NCBI RefSeq assembly: GCF_029989365.1 | Contig: NZ_JAPRAQ010000007.1 | Span: 326,531-390,530, forward strand | DNA from: Bradyrhizobium sp. Arg816 | GTDB taxonomy: Bacteria > Pseudomonadota > Alphaproteobacteria > Rhizobiales > Xanthobacteraceae | Length of the DNA stretch: 64,000 nucleotides | Direction of reading: 5' to 3' | Part shown: positions 54,294 to 63,875 of the stretch, one piece after another | How the letters are laid out: the number at the start of each line of letters is the position of its first letter | How positions within the stretch are numbered: position 1 is the first letter of the stretch | Position numbers and translations under genes: made by a program | The notes under the pieces: model-generated | Seen by the model: only the letters and a program-made list of their open reading frames with translations | What the model was told of the DNA's origin: nothing | Database searches by the model: none

Positions 54294-54297
54294 GCTT

Positions 54298-56307
54298 TTA
54301 TGCGGCGTGGACCGAGTTCAGGAACTTCGCGACTTCCTGCTTCAGCCGGTTGCTGTCGGCCGAGAGCGAGCGCGCCGCCGAGAGCACCTGCGAGGAGGCC
54401 GAGCCGGTCTCAGAGGCCCCGCGCTGGACGTCGCCGATATTGGTCGAGACGCGCTGCGTGCCGTGAGCGGCCTGCTGGACGTTGCGGGAGATGTCTTGCG
54501 TCGCCGCGCCCTGCTCTTCCACGGCGGCGGCAACCGCCGACGAGATCTCCGACAGCCGCTCGATCGTGCCGCTGATCTCCCGGATCGAGCCGACCGATTG
54601 CTCGGTCGCGGCCTGGATGCTCGAAATCTGTTGGCCGATCTCGCCGGTCGCTTTCGCAGTCTGCTCGGCCAGCGCCTTGACCTCGGAGGCGACCACCGCA
54701 AAGCCGCGGCCGGCCTCACCCGCACGCGCCGCTTCGATCGTGGCGTTCAGTGCCAGGAGGTTGGTCTGGCCGGCAATCGTGCTGATCAGCTCGACCACGT
54801 CGCCGATGCGGGCGGCCGCCTTGGACAGCTCGCCGACGCGCTCATTGGTCCTGCTCGCCTGCCCGACAGCCTCGTTGGCGATCCGGGCGGATTCCTGCAC
54901 CTGGCGGGCGATCTCCGAGACCGAGGAGGACAGCTGCTCGGTCGCGGACGCCACCGCCTGCACATTCGCGGTGGCTTCCTGTGACGCCGACGCCACCTCG
55001 GTCGAGAGATTCTGCGCGCGCGTCGCGGTCGCCGTCAGCGTGCCGGCCGAAGCCTCGAGCTCGTTCGATGCCGACGACACGGTGTCGACGATCTCGCCGA
55101 CCGCCTGCTCGAACTGGTCGGCGAGCCGGACCATGTCGGCCTTGCGGCTCTCCGCCTGCCGCGCCTCGGTCTCCGTCTGCTCCGTGCGCAGCCGTTCGGT
55201 GTCGATCATGTTGGTCTTGAACACCTCGATCGCCTTGGCCATGTCGCCGATCTCGTCGGCCTTGCCGCGCCCGGGAATCTCGACCTCGAGATTGCCGCCG
55301 GCCAGCATCCCCATCGCGCGCGTCATCGACGTCAGGGGACCGACGATGCCCCGCGCGATCAGGAAGGCGACGATCAATCCGAACAGGGTGGCAAGGCCGC
55401 CCGCGATCGCCTGCACGGTGGTCGTGCCGTCAATCACGGCTTCGGCCTGGCTGCGCGACTCCTTGTAGTCCTTCTTCAAGGCGGTTTCCGCGACCTTGAG
55501 CTTGGCGATGCTGTCGACGATGAGGGGCGCGAGGCTCTTGTGGTAGATCTCGTCGGCCTGGAGCATCGCGGCCGACGTCGTCTCGAACGCGGATTTGTAG
55601 ATTCCGAGCGAGGTCTTCACGGGCGCGAGCGTGGTTCGCAATTCCGCCGCCTGCGGGCTCTTTTCGAGCGCCGAGAGGCGCTGCGACGCCCTGTCCACAT
55701 TGGTTCTGAAGTTGGCGGGCCCCTTGCTGTCGCGCAGGGCCAGGAAACGCCAGTTCGCGATCTGGACGAGAAGGAGCCTGGATTCGAGGTCCGCGACGAG
55801 GGCCCCGGTGTCTTCGTCGACGGCTGCGCGCGCCACGTCGACCAGCTTGCCCATCTTGACAGTCAGCTCGTCACCGCTCGGCAGCAGCGTCGCCTTGCCC
55901 GTCCGCGCCTCATTGACGGCGTCGCCGAGATTGTCACGCAGGCTGCGCATTTTCGCGATGTCGGCGATCAGATCGTTGTAGAGCTTCCGTCGCTCCTCGG
56001 AGAGCGTCCCCTGCGCCCCGACCTTCAGCAGCTCGGTCGCCGCCGTCTCCCGCTCTGCGGCCTCCTTCATTGCGGGCTCGCTGGCGTCGTAGATGTAGCG
56101 CAGATTGGCGCGCTGGATCGCCTGAAGATGGGTCGAGACCTCCAGGACCCGCGCCGTGCTGTCCGAAAACGCCGAAGCTTTTGCGACCTGGTCCTGCACG
56201 GACCGCAAATTCCAGATGGCGACCACCGCCATCACGAGACCAACCGCCACCAAGGCCATGAAACCTGCGTACAGGCGTCCCCTGATCCGCAAACGAAAGT
56301 TCGGCAT
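54298..56307 (-). CDS. Methyl-accepting chemotaxis protein
   Basis: Fifth chemoreceptor, 669 residues. Membrane segments at about 12-32 and 297-319. The 260-residue periplasmic part is helical and shows two matching blocks (LQAIQRANLRYIYDA near 61 and VQIANWRFLALRD near 181), so a two-module helical sensor is possible. HAMP, the signalling hairpin (LALNATIEAARAGEAGRGFA) and a C-terminal FLNSVHAA follow. The ATG at 56307 is used; ATG at 56331 is possible. It lies downstream of bphP on the same strand after 271 bases and converges with the GST gene. Confidence 0.95.
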   Translation of the reverse strand: MPNFRLRIRGRLYAGFMALVAVGLVMAVVAIWNLRSVQDQVAKASAFSDSTARVLEVSTHLQAIQRANLRYIYDASEPAMKEAAERETAATELLKVGAQGTLSEERRKLYNDLIADIAKMRSLRDNLGDAVNEARTGKATLLPSGDELTVKMGKLVDVARAAVDEDTGALVADLESRLLLVQIANWRFLALRDSKGPANFRTNVDRASQRLSALEKSPQAAELRTTLAPVKTSLGIYKSAFETTSAAMLQADEIYHKSLAPLIVDSIAKLKVAETALKKDYKESRSQAEAVIDGTTTVQAIAGGLATLFGLIVAFLIARGIVGPLTSMTRAMGMLAGGNLEVEIPGRGKADEIGDMAKAIEVFKTNMIDTERLRTEQTETEARQAESRKADMVRLADQFEQAVGEIVDTVSSASNELEASAGTLTATATRAQNLSTEVASASQEATANVQAVASATEQLSSSVSEIARQVQESARIANEAVGQASRTNERVGELSKAAARIGDVVELISTIAGQTNLLALNATIEAARAGEAGRGFAVVASEVKALAEQTAKATGEIGQQISSIQAATEQSVGSIREISGTIERLSEISSAVAAAVEEQGAATQDISRNVQQAAHGTQRVSTNIGDVQRGASETGSASSQVLSAARSLSADSNRLKQEVAKFLNSVHAA

Positions 56308-56578
56308 TCCCACTATTCCACCCAGGTGCATGTGAATTCGGGCGGACGAACGACCCCGGCAATCGTCACGGCCACCCCCGGCAGCCGCGAGTCGCTTTTC
56401 GGCACCCACGCTGCACCGCGGTACAATGAGGGACACTCGTTAATTGAACCTTCCGATTTTTCGCGTATGTGTGCGCCGGCTCGCACAAGACCTGCTGATT
56501 TTATCGGCAGTTGCACAGGTTTCGGGGCAAAGCCCGCAGCCGCATGCAGAGCGCTGCACGCGTCGCCGGGATGGATAT

Positions 56579-59125
56579 TTATTGGGCGACCGTCCCCTGC
56601 AACTTGCCGAGCGCGTTCTCGACGACTTCCAGCGTGTAGGGCTTCTGGACCACCGGCGCGGACGCCAGCTCGTCCGGGATCGGCGCGCGCTCGCCATAGC
56701 CGGTCGCGAACATGAAGGGCACGCCGATCTCCTTCAGCTTCTCGGCCACCTTGATGCTGCTCTCGTTGCCGAGGTTGAGATCGAGCAACGCAAAACCCGG
56801 ACGCGTGCGCTCGATCGCGCGCAACGCCTGGTCGACGCTCGCCGCAGTATCGACATGGCGGGCACCGAGATCGAGCAGGATGACTTCCGCCGCCATGGCG
56901 ATGATCAGATTGTCCTCGACGATCAGTGCCGTCTCGGAAATTCGCGGACGGGCGGGTTGCTGCTCCTCGACGCGCATGGCGGCTCCTGCGATTGATGGTA
57001 CCAGTTCGACGAAATTGGGCGGGATGACGAATTTGGCCTGGACACCCAACAGGTCGAACCGGATCTCGGCTTCGCCCTTGAGGTCGAACGGCACCGATCG
57101 CTCGATGATGGTGGTGCCGAAGCCGCGGCGCGACGGCGGCTGCACCGGCGGCCCGCCGCTCTCCTTCCACTCGATCTCGAGGCTCGAATTCGGATCGAGC
57201 CGCCAGACCACCTCGACCTGGCCGGTGGAATCCGCGAGCGCGCCGTATTTGGCGGAATTGGTCATCATCTCGTGCACGACCAGCGCCAGCGTCGCGAACG
57301 CCTTGGGATCGAGCGCGACGTCGGGCCCGCCCATCTTCACGCGGCCGGCGCGCGCGCCGAGATAGGCGCCGGCCTCGGACTCGACCAACGAGCGCAGCGC
57401 AACCGGCGCCCAGTTCAAATTGGTGATCTGGTCGTGGGCGCGGGCCAAGGCCTGGATGCGGCCGCCGAGCACGCCGGCGAACTCCTCGACCGAAGTTGCG
57501 GTGTCCTTGCTCTGCGCGACCAGCGCGCGGACGAGGCTCAAGATGTTGCGGACGCGGTGATTGAGCTCGGCGATCATCAGCTCCTGCCGCTCCTGCGCGC
57601 CGCGACGCTCGCGGGCGGCAAGGTCGGACAGTTGCAGGATCACTTCGAGCAGCGTGACGCGCAGGCTCTCGGCGATGCGGATGTCGGCCCTGGACCACGG
57701 TTTCGACTGGCCCGCCACCGTTTCCTGCCACAGCTCAAAGCTCTTGCGCGGCGTCAGGCGTGGTCCGTTCGGACCCTCGTCATAGACCTTGTCGGGCGCG
57801 CCGGCCCAGTTCACCGAGCGCACGACCTCGCGCCGGAAGAAGATCAGGCAATCCCGCGGGGTCCGCGAGATCGGAATGGCGAGGAATCCGGCCGCGCGGT
57901 CGCGAAAGGACTGGCCAGCAGCATAGACCTTGGCAATCTCGGCACTGGCGAAAATCCGTCCCGGCGAGGTCCGGTTGATGAAGGCGACCAGCTCCTTCAC
58001 CTCGTCCTCGGTCGGCGTCTGGCCCTGAAGCGTGATCTTGTTGTCGGACCACACCGCCACACCGTCGCAATCGATCATCCCGCGATAGTCGCCGAGGAAG
58101 TCGACGATCGCGCGCCGGCTGTGCTCGTGCGAGGCCGCGGTCTCGATCAACCGCTCCTGCACCTGGTGAGCGCGCATCTCGTAGGCGACATCGCCCTCGC
58201 GCTCGCGCCCCTCCACGATCCAGGAGAACATCTGCCCGAACAGCTCGGACGCGGTGCGCTTCTCGAACGAGATGTAGCGCGGCGAATAATGATGGCAGGC
58301 GAACAGGCCCCACAGCTTGCCGTCGCGCAGGATCGACACCGACATCGAGGCCCCGACGCCCATGTTGCGCAAATATTCGATGTGGATCGGCGAGACCGAG
58401 CGCAGCACGCTCATGGAGAGATCGAGCAGCCCCGTATTGTGCGTGGCCGTCGAAAACAACGCGGCCGGTTTCGAATTGATATCGGCGATGATGCGCAGCC
58501 AGTTGCGCTGATAAAGGATGCGGGCCTGTTTGGGGATGTCGGAGGCCGGATAGTGCAGGCCGAGGAACCGCTCGAGGTCGGCTTCGGCAGCTTCAGCGAT
58601 CACCTCGCCCGATCCGTCCGGGTGAAACTGATAGACCATGACGCGGTCGAATCCGGTCAGGACCTTGAGCTGGCGCGCCGCCTCGCGGGCGAGTTCGGTC
58701 ATGCCGCGGGTCTTGCGGATTCGCTCCAGCATCAGGCGGACGAGCTCGCCGGAATTGACGCCGGGCTCGCTGACGCTGGGCTCTGCCTCGATGACCAGAT
58801 AGGCGCCGGAGAAGTGGATGGAGAGATCGTAAGGCGGCTTGCCGGGCTGGAGTTCGACACCGAACATGCGCTCGGTCGTATCGGGACCGCTGAGATGATC
58901 GACGCGGCTGCGAATGGTCTCGACGGCGGCTTCCGCGATGACGCGCGACAGCGGCTGCTGGAGCAGGTCGGCGACGTCAGTCCCGAGAAAGCTGCCGACA
59001 TTGTCGGAGGCCATGCAGATCGTGAAATCCGACAGCACCGTGAGCAGGAAGCCGAACGGCTGGACGCTGCCGGGAATGTGGATCGGCTCGCGATCGCAAT
59101 TGGTGAGATTGACCGCCTCGTTCAT
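56579..59125 (-). CDS. bphP: Bacteriophytochrome with HWE kinase and receiver domain
   Basis: Red/far-red light sensor of 848 residues. PAS domain: Cys10 (NLTNCDREPIHIPGS) binds biliverdin. GAF: YPASDIPKQARILY (192-205). PHY: WAG and PRKSF tongue (440-442, 459-463). Then an HWE kinase: ELNHRVRN with His523, the N-box VHEMMTNSAKYGAL (617-630) and EIEWKESGG with W653 and E655. A receiver domain ends it: ALIVEDN and the phospho-acceptor Asp782 in LLDLNLG, Lys828 near the end. The kinase and receiver are in one protein, unusual for phytochromes whose response regulator is separate. Its ATG overlaps the bphO stop by four bases. In alphaproteobacteria HWE kinases often feed the general stress response; here that is inference. 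Confidence 0.96.
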   Translation of the reverse strand: MNEAVNLTNCDREPIHIPGSVQPFGFLLTVLSDFTICMASDNVGSFLGTDVADLLQQPLSRVIAEAAVETIRSRVDHLSGPDTTERMFGVELQPGKPPYDLSIHFSGAYLVIEAEPSVSEPGVNSGELVRLMLERIRKTRGMTELAREAARQLKVLTGFDRVMVYQFHPDGSGEVIAEAAEADLERFLGLHYPASDIPKQARILYQRNWLRIIADINSKPAALFSTATHNTGLLDLSMSVLRSVSPIHIEYLRNMGVGASMSVSILRDGKLWGLFACHHYSPRYISFEKRTASELFGQMFSWIVEGREREGDVAYEMRAHQVQERLIETAASHEHSRRAIVDFLGDYRGMIDCDGVAVWSDNKITLQGQTPTEDEVKELVAFINRTSPGRIFASAEIAKVYAAGQSFRDRAAGFLAIPISRTPRDCLIFFRREVVRSVNWAGAPDKVYDEGPNGPRLTPRKSFELWQETVAGQSKPWSRADIRIAESLRVTLLEVILQLSDLAARERRGAQERQELMIAELNHRVRNILSLVRALVAQSKDTATSVEEFAGVLGGRIQALARAHDQITNLNWAPVALRSLVESEAGAYLGARAGRVKMGGPDVALDPKAFATLALVVHEMMTNSAKYGALADSTGQVEVVWRLDPNSSLEIEWKESGGPPVQPPSRRGFGTTIIERSVPFDLKGEAEIRFDLLGVQAKFVIPPNFVELVPSIAGAAMRVEEQQPARPRISETALIVEDNLIIAMAAEVILLDLGARHVDTAASVDQALRAIERTRPGFALLDLNLGNESSIKVAEKLKEIGVPFMFATGYGERAPIPDELASAPVVQKPYTLEVVENALGKLQGTVAQ

Positions 59126-59706
59126 GCGCGGTCCGCCGCCTGCTCGAAGGCCGCGAAGGCGACACGTGCCGATTCGATCGCCTCGTCCTCGTCGCAAGCC
59201 TCTTCGTTTTGAAGCTTCGCCAGAAAGCTCTGCCAGAGCCGTTTGCCCGCGCCATGGCCGAGATAGGCGGTGGCCTCGCCGATGCGCGGATCGGCCGCAT
59301 CGGCGACCGCCTTCAGCAGAAACTTTGCGCCGAGACGGGAGCCCTCCAGAACGTACAACGTGCCGAGCATGCCACTGCGCGTCAGCGGCTGCACGGACAC
59401 GGTGGATTGCGCGACGCTGCCGAGCTGCACGAGATCGGCCGCGATCGCGGCGCTGCGCGCCCGTTCCCGCCAATCCGGAAGCATCTTGGCGACGCCAGCC
59501 TGCACAAGTGCTGCTTCGAGCGGAAGAAGTGCGCCGGCGCTGGCTTGCAGGAAGCGGCGGTAACCGGACATGACTGTGAGGTCGAACGACGAAAGCTGCG
59601 CATCGAGCTCCCGGTGCGCATTCGCAGTCGCATCTCTCAATCGTTCGCGGAGTCCGGGAAAACTGCGGCCCACCTGTGTCGAGACGTCCGAAACCCCAGC
59701 CAGCAT
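59122..59706 (-). CDS. bphO: Heme oxygenase (BphO type)
   Basis: Breaks heme to biliverdin, the chromophore for BphP. The protein is 194 residues. The proximal His is His31 in RDATANAHRELD, and LGTLYVLEGSRLGAKFL is the distal helix. The ATG at 59706 has GGGA before it; a TTG at 59718 is less likely. Its stop codon overlaps the bphP start (ATGA), so chromophore and sensor are made together. Confidence 0.93.
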   Translation of the reverse strand: MLAGVSDVSTQVGRSFPGLRERLRDATANAHRELDAQLSSFDLTVMSGYRRFLQASAGALLPLEAALVQAGVAKMLPDWRERARSAAIAADLVQLGSVAQSTVSVQPLTRSGMLGTLYVLEGSRLGAKFLLKAVADAADPRIGEATAYLGHGAGKRLWQSFLAKLQNEEACDEDEAIESARVAFAAFEQAADRA

Positions 59707-59838
59707 GAAATTTCCCAAACGCGTGCGATGCCGGGGGCGCGATTGCCCCCGAACCGAGCAAACGCCCGGCGGAACCCGATGGTTCCGCCGGTGACGATAA
59801 AATGGGATGCAGGCGGCGCTTGGATCTCGTTCGTTTGT

Positions 59839-60006
59839 CTAACTCCGTCGCACCGGTCTCCTCAGTTCGTACGCGATCTCCGCCCGGGTCATGCCGCAGT
59901 CCTGAAGCTCCCGGTCGCTCATGGCGGCGAGCTGATATCGGGCCCGGGATCGTTCACGCCTGATACGGACGATCGCTGCCAACCTGCGCCAGATCGAGAC
60001 GACCAT
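59839..60006 (-). CDS. DUF1127 small protein
   Basis: A 55-residue protein of the DUF1127 family: IWRRLAAIVRIRRERSRARY, then LAAMSDRELQDCGMTRAEIAYELRRP, quoted in part. The family is linked to phosphate and carbon metabolism and RNA turnover in some alphaproteobacteria, with no single role known. ATG at 60006 is the family's start; the ribosome site is weak. It lies 132 bases upstream of bphO on the same strand. Confidence 0.8.
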   Translation of the reverse strand: MVVSIWRRLAAIVRIRRERSRARYQLAAMSDRELQDCGMTRAEIAYELRRPVRRS

Positions 60007-60059
60007 CGCCGACCGGGGTCGACGACACCGGTCGGCGGACGAGATGGTCCTCAATCCCG

Positions 60060-60503
60060 TCAGCTCGCAGCCCTCACGGGCGTCTGCGGAAACGGACCGA
60101 GCGCTTTCTCGGTCAGGGTCGAGTCGCAATATTCCCGGATCTCCTTGATCTTCCCGTCCTCGAGGCGAAACACCAGGCAGTAGTCGTTGTCATAACGAAC
60201 GCCCTCGGGCGTGACGTTGTCGCCCTTGGCTTCCACCACGACGACGTCGCCATCGGCGACGAAACGGTGAGCGACGGTGCGGGTCCGGTCACGCAAGCGG
60301 GTACGTACATAACCGTGCAGATCGCCAAGGATCGCCTCCTTGCCGGAGAAGGTGCGCGACCAGGAATACTGGCCGGTCACGACCCATCTGGCATCGTCGG
60401 CGAGGCTTGCGACGAACAGGGCCCGGTCGCGCGCGGCCGGATCGGGATTGGCGGCGGCGGCAAAGATATCCTGCATCAGTTTCTTGTTGGCGCTCGCGCT
60501 CAT
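60060..60503 (-). CDS. SnoaL-like/NTF2-fold protein
   Basis: A 147-residue protein with the cone-shaped fold pattern of SnoaL-like enzymes: LMQDIFAAAANPDPAARDRALFVASLADDARWVV, quoted in part, and VEAKGDNVTPEGVRYDNDYCLVFRLEDGKIKEIREYCDST, also in part. The likely substrate is a small hydrophobic molecule. GGAG lies eight bases before the ATG at 60503. It is divergent from a LysR regulator, which probably controls it. Confidence 0.85.
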   Translation of the reverse strand: MSASANKKLMQDIFAAAANPDPAARDRALFVASLADDARWVVTGQYSWSRTFSGKEAILGDLHGYVRTRLRDRTRTVAHRFVADGDVVVVEAKGDNVTPEGVRYDNDYCLVFRLEDGKIKEIREYCDSTLTEKALGPFPQTPVRAAS

Positions 60504-60567
60504 GGCGGCATCTCCGTTTGGTGGCAACACGGAGATCATCCCTGCCGGATGAGAATTCTTCAAATCG

Positions 60568-60587
60568 ATAGTGGATATGATATCTAT
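60568..60587. promoter_or_regulatory. Possible LysR binding site
   Basis: ATAG-N12-CTAT with a GATATC core in the 91-base gap between the SnoaL-like gene and the LysR gene. It is near the LysR ATG. A T-N11-A type site is expected for the family; the match is weak. Confidence 0.35.
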
Positions 60588-60594
60588 TCGCCTC

Positions 60595-61518
60595 ATGAAT
60601 TTGAATTCGCTTGACCTCAATCTCCTGACCGCGCTCGACGCGCTGCTGCGCGAGGCCAATGTCAGCCGGGCCGCGCTTCGGATCGGGCTGTCGCAGCCGG
60701 CCGCGAGCCACGCGTTGCAACGCCTGCGCGACATCTTCGGCGATCCGTTGCTGGTGCGCACCGGCGCGCGCATGGAGCTGACGCCGCGGGCGCAAGCGCT
60801 CCGCGCGCCGCTGGCCCAGGCGCTCGACCAGGTGCGCGGGCTGTTCATACCCGACGACTTCGACGCCGCGCGCAGCGAGCGACAATTCCGCCTGATGATG
60901 CCGGATCTCGCGGTCGAGCTGCTGATGCCGCCCTTGATGGAAAAAGTGACGCGGGCCGCGCCCAACGTCCGCATCGACGTCGTACCGTGGCGGGGCCCCG
61001 CGATCTTTCACGCCGAGTTCGCCCGCACCATCGACCTCGTGATCTCGATCGGCAACGCCTTTAAGGGCTTTCACCGCCAGTTGCTCTACACCGACAGCGA
61101 CGCGCTGGCGGTGCGACGCGGCCATCCCATGGCTGCGAAGCTGAAGCGGCGCGAGACGTTCCTGGCCGCACGCCATGTCGGCGTCATCATCCGCGGCCAA
61201 CCGGAGGATCTCATCGACACCTGGCTGCGCGCCAAGGGCATCGAGCGGCACATTTCGCTGGTGGTGTCAGGCTATCTCGAAGCGCTGCACGTCGCCGCCC
61301 GCACCGACCTCGTCGCCTTCGTGCCGCGCCGTCTGATCGCGGCGCTGTCGAAGCAGCTCGGCCTCGTCGCGGTGACGCCGCCGCTCGATCCCGGAATCGA
61401 CGAGCAGTTCATGTTCCATCCGACGCGGGCGCAGATGGACCCGGGCTCGATCTGGCTGCGGCGGCTGATGCTGGCGACGGGACGGGAATTGGAGCAAGCC
61501 AAGCGCAAGCTCTCGTAG
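60595..61518 (+). CDS. LysR-family transcriptional regulator
   Basis: A 307-residue regulator. The helix-turn-helix is LTALDALLREANVSRAALRIGLSQPAASHALQRLRDIFGDPLLVRTGARMELTPRA, with quoted residues only in part needed. The rest is a substrate-binding domain. The ATG at 60595 has NSLDLNLL next to it, the usual start in the NodD/PcpR group. It is divergent from the SnoaL-like gene. Its stop codon TAG (61516-61518) lies in a family B repeat. Confidence 0.92.
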   Translation: MNLNSLDLNLLTALDALLREANVSRAALRIGLSQPAASHALQRLRDIFGDPLLVRTGARMELTPRAQALRAPLAQALDQVRGLFIPDDFDAARSERQFRLMMPDLAVELLMPPLMEKVTRAAPNVRIDVVPWRGPAIFHAEFARTIDLVISIGNAFKGFHRQLLYTDSDALAVRRGHPMAAKLKRRETFLAARHVGVIIRGQPEDLIDTWLRAKGIERHISLVVSGYLEALHVAARTDLVAFVPRRLIAALSKQLGLVAVTPPLDPGIDEQFMFHPTRAQMDPGSIWLRRLMLATGRELEQAKRKLS

Positions 61519-61638
61519 GGTGGGCAAAGCGGCTTGTCCGCCGAAGCTCGAAGAGCGAAGGCGGAAGCGTGCCCACCACTTCTTTCATAACGCGGATAGA
61601 TGGTGGGCACGGCGCTTTGCGCCTTTGCCCACCCTACG
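61514..61638. repeat. Dispersed palindromic repeat, family B, copy 4
   Basis: CGTAGGGTGGGCAAAGCGGC and the complementary end GCCTTTGCCCACCCTACG. It begins in the LysR stop codon region and has extra bases in the centre. Confidence 0.85.
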
Positions 61639-61654
61639 AAGCCGACGCCCTGCC

Positions 61655-62275
61655 TTACGCCTTCTGCGCGTCCATCACCTTGCGCACGGCGGGGCGGTCG
61701 GACATGCGTTTGAAGTGATCGGCGATCTTCGGCGTGGCATTGATGTCGACGCTGTCGCCTTCGAGCCAGAGCGAGAGCGTGTGGAGGTAGGGATCGCAGA
61801 TCGTGAACTGGTCGCCCATCACCCAGGGACCTTTGAACATCTTCTGCTCGATCAAGGAGAAGCAGGCGCCCATGGTCTTCGGCACCATCGCCTTCATGTC
61901 GGCGAACGAGCTCTCCTGCGTCGCCCAGCGCGCGCCGCGCATCTTGTGGGCATGGTTGATGTGCGCGGTCGAGCAGAGATAGGAATTAAACGACTGCACC
62001 TGGGCGAAGTCGAAGGGATCGTCGAGCGGCGCGAGCTTCACCTTGGGGAAGGTCTGCGCGATGTAGGCCAGCATCGCCGGCGTCTCGGTCAGCACGCCGC
62101 GATCGGTCACCAGCGCCGGCACGCGGCCCTTCGGATTGATCGCGAGATAGTCCGGGCTGTTCTGCTGGTTATCCTTGAAGCTCAGCCGTTCAGCCGTGTA
62201 GTCGGCGCCGGCCTCCTCCAGGGTCATGTAGGTGGCGAGCGCGCAGGTGCCGGTGGCGTAGTAGAGCTTGAGCAT
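61655..62275 (-). CDS. Beta-class glutathione S-transferase
   Basis: A 206-residue GST. The N-terminus MLKLYYATGTCALATYMTLEEA carries the Thr-Gly-Thr-Cys of beta-class enzymes, where a cysteine contacts glutathione. INPKGRVPALVTD has the cis-proline and ETPAMLAYIAQTFP the gamma-glutamyl binding turn. GAGG is six bases before the ATG at 62275; an ATG at 62287 is an alternative. Converges with LysR, across a repeat, and is divergent from the FAD monooxygenase. Confidence 0.92.
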   Translation of the reverse strand: MLKLYYATGTCALATYMTLEEAGADYTAERLSFKDNQQNSPDYLAINPKGRVPALVTDRGVLTETPAMLAYIAQTFPKVKLAPLDDPFDFAQVQSFNSYLCSTAHINHAHKMRGARWATQESSFADMKAMVPKTMGACFSLIEQKMFKGPWVMGDQFTICDPYLHTLSLWLEGDSVDINATPKIADHFKRMSDRPAVRKVMDAQKA

Positions 62276-62416
62276 GTCGGACCTCATGGGAAAATTGGAA
62301 ACTAACGGCTGCGGGCCGCCAGGTCCATAGCACGGCGTTCTCCGTGCTTTTGCTCTTCGCAGTTGCCCACCGCCGCCCGCCTGTGCCAAGACGCCCGCAA
62401 TCGGAGGGGTTTTGTC

Positions 62417-63694
62417 ATGACCGTACTCATCGCCGGCGGCGGCATCGGCGGGCTGACGCTTGCGCTCAGCCTGCACGGAATCGGCGTTCCCGCAAAAGTG
62501 TTCGAGAGCGTCGCGGAACTGAAGCCGCTCGGCGTCGGCATCAACGTGCTGCCGCATGCGGTGCGCGAGCTGATCGAGCTCGGGCTGATGGACAAGCTCG
62601 ACGCCTGCGGCGTACGCACGCGCGAGCTCGCCTATTTCTCCAAGCACGGCAAGCCGATCTGGAGCGAGCCGCGCGGGCTGGAAGCCGGCTACAAATGGCC
62701 GCAGTTCTCGATCCATCGCGGCACCCTCCAGCAGCTCCTGCTCGACACTGCGATCGAGCGGCTCGGCCGCGAGAACATCCTGACCAGCCACCATCTGACC
62801 GGCTGGACCGAGACGGACAACGGCGTGCGCGCGGATTTCATCGACAGGGCGACCGGCAAGGCTGCCGGCAGATACGACGGCGCGATCCTGATCGCCGCCG
62901 ACGGCATCCATTCCGCCGTGCGAGAAAAGCTTTATCCGCAGGAGGGACCGCCGATCTGGAACGGCCGCATCCTCTGGCGCGGCGTCACGCCGTCAAAGGC
63001 CTTCCTCACCGGCCGCACCATGATCATGGCCGGGCACGAGATCCTGAAATTCGTCTGCTATCCGATTTCGAAGGCGCCCGATGCGGCGGGCAACCATCTG
63101 ATCAACTGGGTTGCCGAGCGCCACATGCCGCCGACCTATCAGTGGCGCCGCGAGGATTATAACCGCACCGCGCGGCTGGAGGAGTTTCTGCCATGGTTCG
63201 AGAGCTGGCAGTTCGACTGGCTTGACGTGCCCGGCCTGATCAAGAACTGCCCGCATGCCTATGAATATCCGCTGGTCGACCGCGATCCGGTGTCGCAATG
63301 GACCTTTGGCAAGGTCACGCTGATGGGCGATGCCGCGCATCCGATGTACCCGATCGGCTCGAACGGCGCCTCGCAGGCGATCCTCGATGCCCGCACCATC
63401 ACCCGCGAGATCCTGGCCCATGGCCCGACGACCGCGGCGCTGCTCGCCTATGAGGCCGAGCGCAGGCCCGCGACCACCGACCTCGTCCTGCTCAACCGCA
63501 AGAACGGCCCCGAGCAGGTGATGCAGCTCGTCGAGGAGCGCGCGCCGGATGGTTACGGCGTCGTCACCGACGTGCTGTCGCAGCAGGAGTTGGAAAACAT
63601 CGCCGCGAACTACAAGCGCGTCGCGGGATTCCAGGTCGAGGCGCTGAATGCGAAGCCGCCGATCGTGAGCGCTGGTGCGCGCGCGGGGGTGTGA
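62417..63694 (+). CDS. FAD-dependent monooxygenase
   Basis: A class A flavoprotein hydroxylase-like enzyme of 425 residues. FAD fold: VLIAGGGIGGLTLALSLHG at the N-terminus. Second motif: ILIAADGIHSAVREKLYP (the DG motif). Third: VTLMGDAAHPMYPIGSNGASQAILDA, with GD before the flavin. The relatives are UbiH and salicylate hydroxylase-type proteins. The aromatic or heterocyclic substrate is unknown. GGAGG lies before the ATG at 62417. Beside a GST, a degradation role is possible. Confidence 0.92.
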   Translation: MTVLIAGGGIGGLTLALSLHGIGVPAKVFESVAELKPLGVGINVLPHAVRELIELGLMDKLDACGVRTRELAYFSKHGKPIWSEPRGLEAGYKWPQFSIHRGTLQQLLLDTAIERLGRENILTSHHLTGWTETDNGVRADFIDRATGKAAGRYDGAILIAADGIHSAVREKLYPQEGPPIWNGRILWRGVTPSKAFLTGRTMIMAGHEILKFVCYPISKAPDAAGNHLINWVAERHMPPTYQWRREDYNRTARLEEFLPWFESWQFDWLDVPGLIKNCPHAYEYPLVDRDPVSQWTFGKVTLMGDAAHPMYPIGSNGASQAILDARTITREILAHGPTTAALLAYEAERRPATTDLVLLNRKNGPEQVMQLVEERAPDGYGVVTDVLSQQELENIAANYKRVAGFQVEALNAKPPIVSAGARAGV

Positions 63695-63728
63695 GGCTCT
63701 CGCTCAAAGCGAGATGTGCATGAATGCG

Positions 63729-63875
63729 CCCTCGCCCCTTGTGGGAGAGGGCAGCGACGCTGGCAGATGCGGGCTCACTTGGGTGAGGGGTCTGTCTCCG
63801 CGAGTGCAATCCGCATTTGAATTCGCGGAGACATACCCCTCATCCGGCGCTTCGCGCCACCTTCTCCCACAAGGG
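63729..63875. repeat. Long palindromic repeat, family D, copy 2, cut by the IS
   Basis: CCCTCGCCCCTTGTGGGAGA to the complementary TTCTCCCACAAGGGG. It ends exactly where the IS-like left end begins, as if the element landed in the repeat. Confidence 0.8.

Noticed and set aside
57272..59212. 646-codon open frame on the plus strand
   Set aside because: Antisense to bphP. The real gene is on the minus strand with all phytochrome motifs.
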